From: an uncultured Oscillospiraceae bacterium
GTDB taxonomy: Bacteria > Bacillota_A > Clostridia > Oscillospirales > Oscillospiraceae
DNA: 8,902 bases
Assembly (NCBI GenBank): GCA_934635515.1
Contig: CAKTZK010000061.1
Span: forward strand, 1-8,902
Direction: 5' to 3'
Shown here: positions 6,160 through 8,902 of the stretch, in pieces
Layout of the letters: each line of letters starts with the position of its first letter
Position numbering within the stretch: the stretch's first letter is position 1
Program-made: the position numbers and the translations under genes
Notes under the pieces: generated by a model
Database searches by the model: none
What the model saw: the letters and a program-made list of their open reading frames with translations, nothing else
Told to the model about the DNA's origin: nothing

Positions 6160-6277
6160 TGTTGAAAAATTTTTGGAGGTTTCCGACAAGAGGATCTCAG
6201 TCTGCTGCGCGCATAATTTTTGCGCAAAGCGCAAAAATTCCACACTTGCAGCCTGAGGAGTATTTTGTCCTATTCGG
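6160..6277. other. Non-coding spacer with an 11-bp hairpin (6215-6239)
   Basis: The 3' region of rarD carries AATTTTTGCGC (6215-6225), loop AAA, and the exact complement GCGCAAAAATT (6229-6239). No T-run follows on either strand, so it is not a standard terminator; it may stabilise the rarD mRNA end or be a protein-binding palindrome. Short open frames crossing this spacer on both strands show KEMR-like and SGYAFLL segments only because they read the two arms of the neighbouring palindrome; I see no gene. Confidence 0.5.
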
Positions 6278-7180
6278 TCATATATTTTGGGAAGATGTAT
6301 GATATCTTTTCCGCTCCTCATAGATGGTGTTCAGGCAGTAGAGAATTACTCCGGCCCAGATAAAATAGAAACTTCGCAGCTTTCCCGGCGTCAAATATTC
6401 GCCCATGATCATGCCGCAGAAGATGCCCAGCGTGGGGCTGAGATACTGGCAGAATCCCGCGGTGGTTAGGGGCAAATACCGCACGCCGGCAGAATAAAGC
6501 ACCATAGGAAGTGCCGTTACCACACCCGCTCCCAGCAGCATCAGCTGCCGCAGAGGCGTGATGGATGCCATTCCGTTTGCGCCCATGCGGAAAAACAGGA
6601 TAAACAGCAGCGCCAGCGGCACCATGATCAAAATCTCCGACGTGGTGCTCACCACGGAGTCCACGACCAGGCTTTTCTTTATAGCCGCATAGATGGCAAA
6701 GCACACCGACAGTATGATGGTCACATAGGGGATGCCGCCAAAGCCGCTGGTGGAGAGCACGATCCCCACCACCACGACCGCCAGAATGACTATATGCCGC
6801 CAGCTGACCTTTTCCTTAAAGAGCAGCGCGCCGAAGAGAAACACCACGATAGGCTGGATATAATAACCCAGGCTGCACTCCAGCACCCGTCCATTCTGCA
6901 CCGCCCACAGGTACACGCCCCAGTCCGCCAGCAAAAATACCGACGCCGGTATCTCTCGCATCAGCGTCTTTTTATCCCGAAATACCGCCCGGAGCTGCGG
7001 CAGCTTCCCCTGCGCCCAAAGAATACACAGGCAGCACACAGCTGCCCAGATAATGCGGCAGGCCAGCATGAAAAAAGTATCCCACTCGCCGCAGATATAC
7101 CAATAAAGAGGCTGAAATCCCCATATTGAAAAGCACATCAGCATAGCCGGGATACCCTTTTTATAATTGATTTGGTGCAT
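6278..7180 (-). CDS. rarD: RarD-like EamA/DMT-superfamily permease
   Basis: Inner-membrane protein of the drug/metabolite transporter superfamily. The 300-residue chain has about ten hydrophobic helices in two EamA repeats. The segments IWGFQPLYWYI (about 19-29), CRIIWAAVCCLCILWAQGK, DWGVYLWAVQNGRVLECSLGYYIQP and YLPLTTAGFCQYLSPTLGI are the conserved blocks of the RarD family. RarD substrates are poorly defined; export of amino acids or other metabolites is possible but unproven. The ATG at 7180 has only a modest ribosome site (GGAAGTGAG). Met13 (MLMCF), preceded by AAAAAGGG, is an alternative start that would still keep the first helix. The gene stands alone, diverges from the glycosylase operon, and no convincing promoter of its own is visible in the 70-bp gap. 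Confidence 0.88.
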   Translation of the reverse strand: MHQINYKKGIPAMLMCFSIWGFQPLYWYICGEWDTFFMLACRIIWAAVCCLCILWAQGKLPQLRAVFRDKKTLMREIPASVFLLADWGVYLWAVQNGRVLECSLGYYIQPIVVFLFGALLFKEKVSWRHIVILAVVVVGIVLSTSGFGGIPYVTIILSVCFAIYAAIKKSLVVDSVVSTTSEILIMVPLALLFILFFRMGANGMASITPLRQLMLLGAGVVTALPMVLYSAGVRYLPLTTAGFCQYLSPTLGIFCGMIMGEYLTPGKLRSFYFIWAGVILYCLNTIYEERKRYHTSSQNI

Positions 7181-7200
7181 TGGTCGGTCTCACTTCCGTA

Positions 7201-7229
7201 TTTACAGATTTTCAGAACAGTGCTATGAT
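7201..7229 (+). promoter_or_regulatory. Promoter of the glycosylase-HAD operon
   Basis: TTTACA (7201-7206) and TATGAT (7224-7229) with a 17-bp spacer and an extended TGC before the -10. The start would be near 7236, leaving a very short leader that holds GAGGTGAT (7239-7246) just before the ATG at 7250. Confidence 0.75.
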
Positions 7230-7249
7230 AATAACATTGAGGTGATCAA

Positions 7250-7879
7250 ATGTCAAAGCTTTCCAGGGATTTTTATGTTGGCGACACGGTGTCCATCGCG
7301 CGTCAGCTGCTGGGCCGCTGCCTGGTCCGAATCCGGAACGGCCAGCCGCTGGTAGCCCGCATCACGGAAACGGAGGCATATATAGGGGCCATTGATAAGG
7401 CTGCCCATGCCTATAACTACCACAAAACGCCGCGCAACGCCACCATGTTCGGCCCTCCAGGCCACGCCTACATTTATCTCATCTACGGGATGCACTGCTG
7501 CCTGAACTTTGTCACAGAGCCGGAGGGAGAGCCCTCCGCTGTACTGCTGCGGGGTCTGGAACCGGTTTACGGCGCAGAGCAAATGAGCCTGCTGCGGTAC
7601 GGGAAGCCTCTGGCGCAGCTCACCTCCTACCAAAAGAAAAATTTTCTCAACGGACCCGGTAAGTGTTGCCGGGCACTGGGCCTGACCCGGGCGGAAAACG
7701 GTCTGAATCTCATAGGGGACGAGCTGTTTGTCTGTGACGGGCCGGAGGATATAGGCCTTCCGCCCGCATCCCCGGGCCCATATTCGATACACACAGGCAA
7801 GCGCATCGGCATCGACTACGCGGAAGAAGCCGTAGATTTTCCCTGGCGCTTTTGGCTGGAAAGGACAGATTTATGCTGA
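7250..7879 (+). CDS. 3-methyladenine DNA glycosylase, AAG/MPG family
   Basis: Base-excision-repair enzyme that removes alkylated and deaminated purines such as 3-methyladenine and hypoxanthine. The 209-residue protein has the core of the family: VARITETEAYIG (35-46), AAHAYN (51-56), TPRNATMFGPPGHAYIYLIYGMHCCLNFV (60-88 region). By alignment to human AAG, Glu42 would be the catalytic glutamate, Tyr44 the intercalating-pocket tyrosine equivalent and His53 the base-contacting histidine. Later blocks AVLLRGLEP and NGPGKCCRALGL are also typical. Length fits bacterial members. The strong SD GAGGTGAT sets the start. It is co-transcribed with the HAD hydrolase; its TGA overlaps that gene's ATG (ATGCTGA). 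This is the Bacillus-type (AAG) fold, not E. coli Tag or AlkA. Confidence 0.95.
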   Translation: MSKLSRDFYVGDTVSIARQLLGRCLVRIRNGQPLVARITETEAYIGAIDKAAHAYNYHKTPRNATMFGPPGHAYIYLIYGMHCCLNFVTEPEGEPSAVLLRGLEPVYGAEQMSLLRYGKPLAQLTSYQKKNFLNGPGKCCRALGLTRAENGLNLIGDELFVCDGPEDIGLPPASPGPYSIHTGKRIGIDYAEEAVDFPWRFWLERTDLC

Positions 7880-8505
7880 TTTTTGACATGGATGGGACCC
7901 TCAGCGACTCCAACGGAGTCTGGAAAGAGGTGGACATCGCGTTTCTGAAAAAGCGCGGTTTTCCATACACAAAGGAATACTACCAGGGGGTGGCCCACAC
8001 TATTTTTCCCAAGGCGGCGGTATTCACCAAGGCCTACTGTAACCTTTCGGAGAGCACGGACGAGATCATGGCCGAGTGGATGGAAATGGCCGGGGATGCC
8101 TACGCCACACGGGTCCCGGTAAAGCCCGGCGTCCGGGCATACCTGGAACAGTGCCGCCAGAAGGGTGAGCGGATGATCGTCCTCACCTCCGCCGTGCCGG
8201 AGCATTGCCGCAGCGCCTTGACGCACCTGGGCCTCATGCCCTTCTTTGAGACCATCTTTTTTGCCCACGACCTGGGTCTTGATAAAAAGGATCCGGACAT
8301 TTTCCTGCTGGCAGCAAAGGAATGTGGCGTGAAACCTGCGGATTGCACCCTGTATGACGATTCTCTGGATGCCTGCCGGGGTGCCAAAGCAGCCGGCATG
8401 CGCACCATCGGCGTGTACGACCCCTATTTTGACGTGTCTGAATCCGAAATGCGCAAGCTCTGTGATGGGTACATCCGCAGCTTCACCGAGCTGCTCGAAA
8501 AATAA
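7873..8505 (+). CDS. HAD-superfamily hydrolase (phosphatase, beta-PGM-like)
   Basis: Soluble 210-residue haloacid-dehalogenase-fold enzyme that probably cleaves a small phosphoester. Motif I is DMDGTL with Asp5 as nucleophile and Asp7 as acid/base. A helical C1 cap follows (about 15-80). Motif II is in VLTSA (Thr105), motif III lysine is in DLGLDKKDPDIF (138/139), and motif IV is LYDDS (Asp162/163). The order matches phosphoglycolate/beta-phosphoglucomutase-like phosphatases; the exact substrate is unknown. I chose ATG at 7873, which overlaps the glycosylase stop by ATGCTGA and has AAAGGA seven bases upstream; a TTG start at 7852 would add seven residues ahead of the first beta strand. Coupling to a DNA-repair gene hints at a role in cleaning up damaged nucleotides or sugar phosphates, which is inference. 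Confidence 0.9.
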   Translation: MLIFDMDGTLSDSNGVWKEVDIAFLKKRGFPYTKEYYQGVAHTIFPKAAVFTKAYCNLSESTDEIMAEWMEMAGDAYATRVPVKPGVRAYLEQCRQKGERMIVLTSAVPEHCRSALTHLGLMPFFETIFFAHDLGLDKKDPDIFLLAAKECGVKPADCTLYDDSLDACRGAKAAGMRTIGVYDPYFDVSESEMRKLCDGYIRSFTELLEK

Positions 8506-8516
8506 ATTCTGCAACA

Positions 8517-8557
8517 CCAGGATAGTACAACTACGCTGTACTGTCCTGGATTTTTTT
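8517..8557 (+). terminator. Intrinsic terminator of the glycosylase-HAD operon
   Basis: A 13-bp stem, CCAGGATAGTACA (8517-8529) with TGTACTGTCCTGG (8537-8549), one U-G wobble, a seven-base loop, then A and seven T. It starts 12 nt after the HAD stop. Confidence 0.93.
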
Positions 8558-8611
8558 CAAATAAAATCCAACTCAAAGTCAATTCTCAAATTTGCAGTTT
8601 AACTTGCAGAG

Positions 8612-8646
8612 CAAACAAAAAGAAGACATCCGTTCGGATGTCTTCT
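8612..8646 (-). terminator. Terminator of the 5S-like unit
   Basis: Perfect 12-bp stem, AGAAGACATCCG (8621-8632) and complement (8635-8646), with a T-rich tail on the minus strand (TTTTGTTTG). It is a copy of the true 5S terminator, but the loop-closing pair is G-C instead of A-T on both arms, a paired change. It begins four bases after the end of the 5S-like sequence, the same spacing as in the true 5S unit. Confidence 0.85.
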
Positions 8647-8650
8647 CCAT

Positions 8651-8762
8651 GTTGAAGCTACCTATTTTTCCAGGCGCGTCGGTCCGCCAAGTATAGCAGG
8701 CAAAAGCGAGCATAACTGACCTGTCACGGGATGGTTGCCCATCCCGACCTTACAAGTTCAAC
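8651..8762 (-). pseudogene. Diverged full-length 5S rRNA-like sequence (pseudogene or 5S-derived RNA)
   Basis: About 112 nt, the size of a 5S rRNA. The 3' half matches the adjacent true 5S: 19 consecutive identical bases (8657-8675 versus 8810-8828), then shared GCCAAGTAT, AAGCGAGC and CGGGATGG blocks (plus-strand reading). The ends GTTGAA and TTCAAC pair, and with the next bases form a helix I of about nine pairs in ten, though the sequence differs from the true 5S ending (GCCAAC). In helix IV, a U-G pair of the true gene (GGCU/GGCC) is a G-C pair here (GGCG/CGCC). The 5' half has lost the helix II strand (GCGAG) and instead holds CGGGATGG-GCAA-CCATCCCG. Without helix II and loop C it is unlikely to work as normal 5S rRNA. 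It directly abuts the terminator T-run of the true 5S, leaving no room for its own promoter, so expression would need read-through. Confidence 0.7.
8727..8746 (-). repeat. Perfect 8-bp hairpin with GCAA tetraloop inside the 5S-like sequence
   Basis: On the minus strand CGGGATGG pairs fully with CCATCCCG around GCAA, a GNRA loop. The 3' arm corresponds to the CCATCCCG segment of normal 5S; the 5' arm with its following GGCAA resembles the reverse complement of the same 5S region, as expected for an inverted duplication. Confidence 0.85.
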
Positions 8763-8799
8763 AAAATAAAAAAGAAGACATCCAGAATGGATGTCTTCT
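8763..8799 (-). terminator. Terminator of the 5S rRNA / rRNA operon
   Basis: Perfect 12-bp stem AGAAGACATCCA (8773-8784) and complement (8788-8799), three-base loop, followed on the minus strand by TTTTTATTTT. It lies four bases after the 5S 3' end. Confidence 0.92.
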
Positions 8800-8803
8800 C
8801 TGT

Positions 8804-8902
<99 letters not shown>

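Noticed and set aside
6064..6321. Small frames on both strands across the tmk-rarD spacer (85 and 78 codons)
   Set aside because: They share a SGYAFLL stretch only because both read the arms of the palindrome at 6117-6159; they overlap the tmk promoter and lack good ribosome sites.
7816..8517. 233-codon minus-strand frame opposite the HAD hydrolase
   Set aside because: It crosses HAD motifs I-IV on the plus strand, shows no recognisable domain and starts at the operon terminator.
8354..8602. 82-codon plus-strand frame running past the HAD gene
   Set aside because: It is out of frame with the HAD gene, lacks a ribosome site and reads through the intrinsic terminator.
8612..8799. CRISPR-like or IS-like repeat, because AGAAGACATCC recurs four times in both orientations
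   Set aside because: The repeats are the paired arms of two rRNA terminators belonging to a duplicated 5S unit; no spacers, transposase or target duplication are present.

Overview
The window looks like chromosome of a GC-rich, low-motility-information Clostridia member, most likely an Oscillospiraceae-type gut Firmicute. The reasons are the strong AGGAGG-type ribosome binding sites, the TTGACA/TATAAT promoters with extended -10 boxes, the SpoVT/AbrB-type regulator, the mltG-trhP pair related to the yrr region of Bacillus, and a Firmicutes-type 5S rRNA. Taxonomy is inference from style and gene content only. Almost everything is housekeeping; no phage, plasmid, IS element or CRISPR array is visible.

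Layout. (1) 22-1629, minus strand: a compact operon of an AbrB/SpoVT-like regulator, an ABC ATPase and an ABC-2 type permease, with overlapping genes, one good promoter and a tandem repeat at the predicted start site that could be an operator. (2) 1768-2631, plus strand: rsmA (ksgA), expressed from a promoter divergent from the ABC operon. It converges on the next operon at a perfect 20-bp bidirectional terminator hairpin (2639-2684). (3) 2692-5090, minus strand: mltG followed by a TrhP-like U32 protein, overlapping by ATGA. (4) 5198-5326, plus strand: a previously easy-to-miss 42-residue cysteine-rich single-span membrane protein. Its upstream region carries a CATACAATA box that resembles a sporulation sigma -10 element. 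(5) 5377-6048, minus strand: tmk, with its own strong promoter. (6) 6068-6277: two perfect hairpins lie between tmk and rarD. (7) 6278-7180, minus strand: a RarD/EamA permease. (8) 7250-8505, plus strand: a two-gene operon of an AAG/MPG-type 3-methyladenine DNA glycosylase and a HAD hydrolase, overlapping by 7 nt and closed by a clear terminator. (9) 8612-8902, minus strand: the 3' end of a ribosomal RNA operon.

The most unusual part is the last one. The window ends inside a normal 5S rRNA gene with its terminator. Directly downstream of that terminator is a second, diverged, full-length (about 112 nt) 5S-like sequence with its own matching terminator. The 3' half clearly descends from 5S. 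The closing helix and the terminator stem differ in sequence from the true 5S unit but still pair. The 5' half has been replaced by a perfect 8-bp hairpin with a GCAA loop that resembles an inverted duplication of the 5S loop-C segment. It is either a decaying 5S copy or a 5S-derived RNA with a different role; sequence alone cannot decide.
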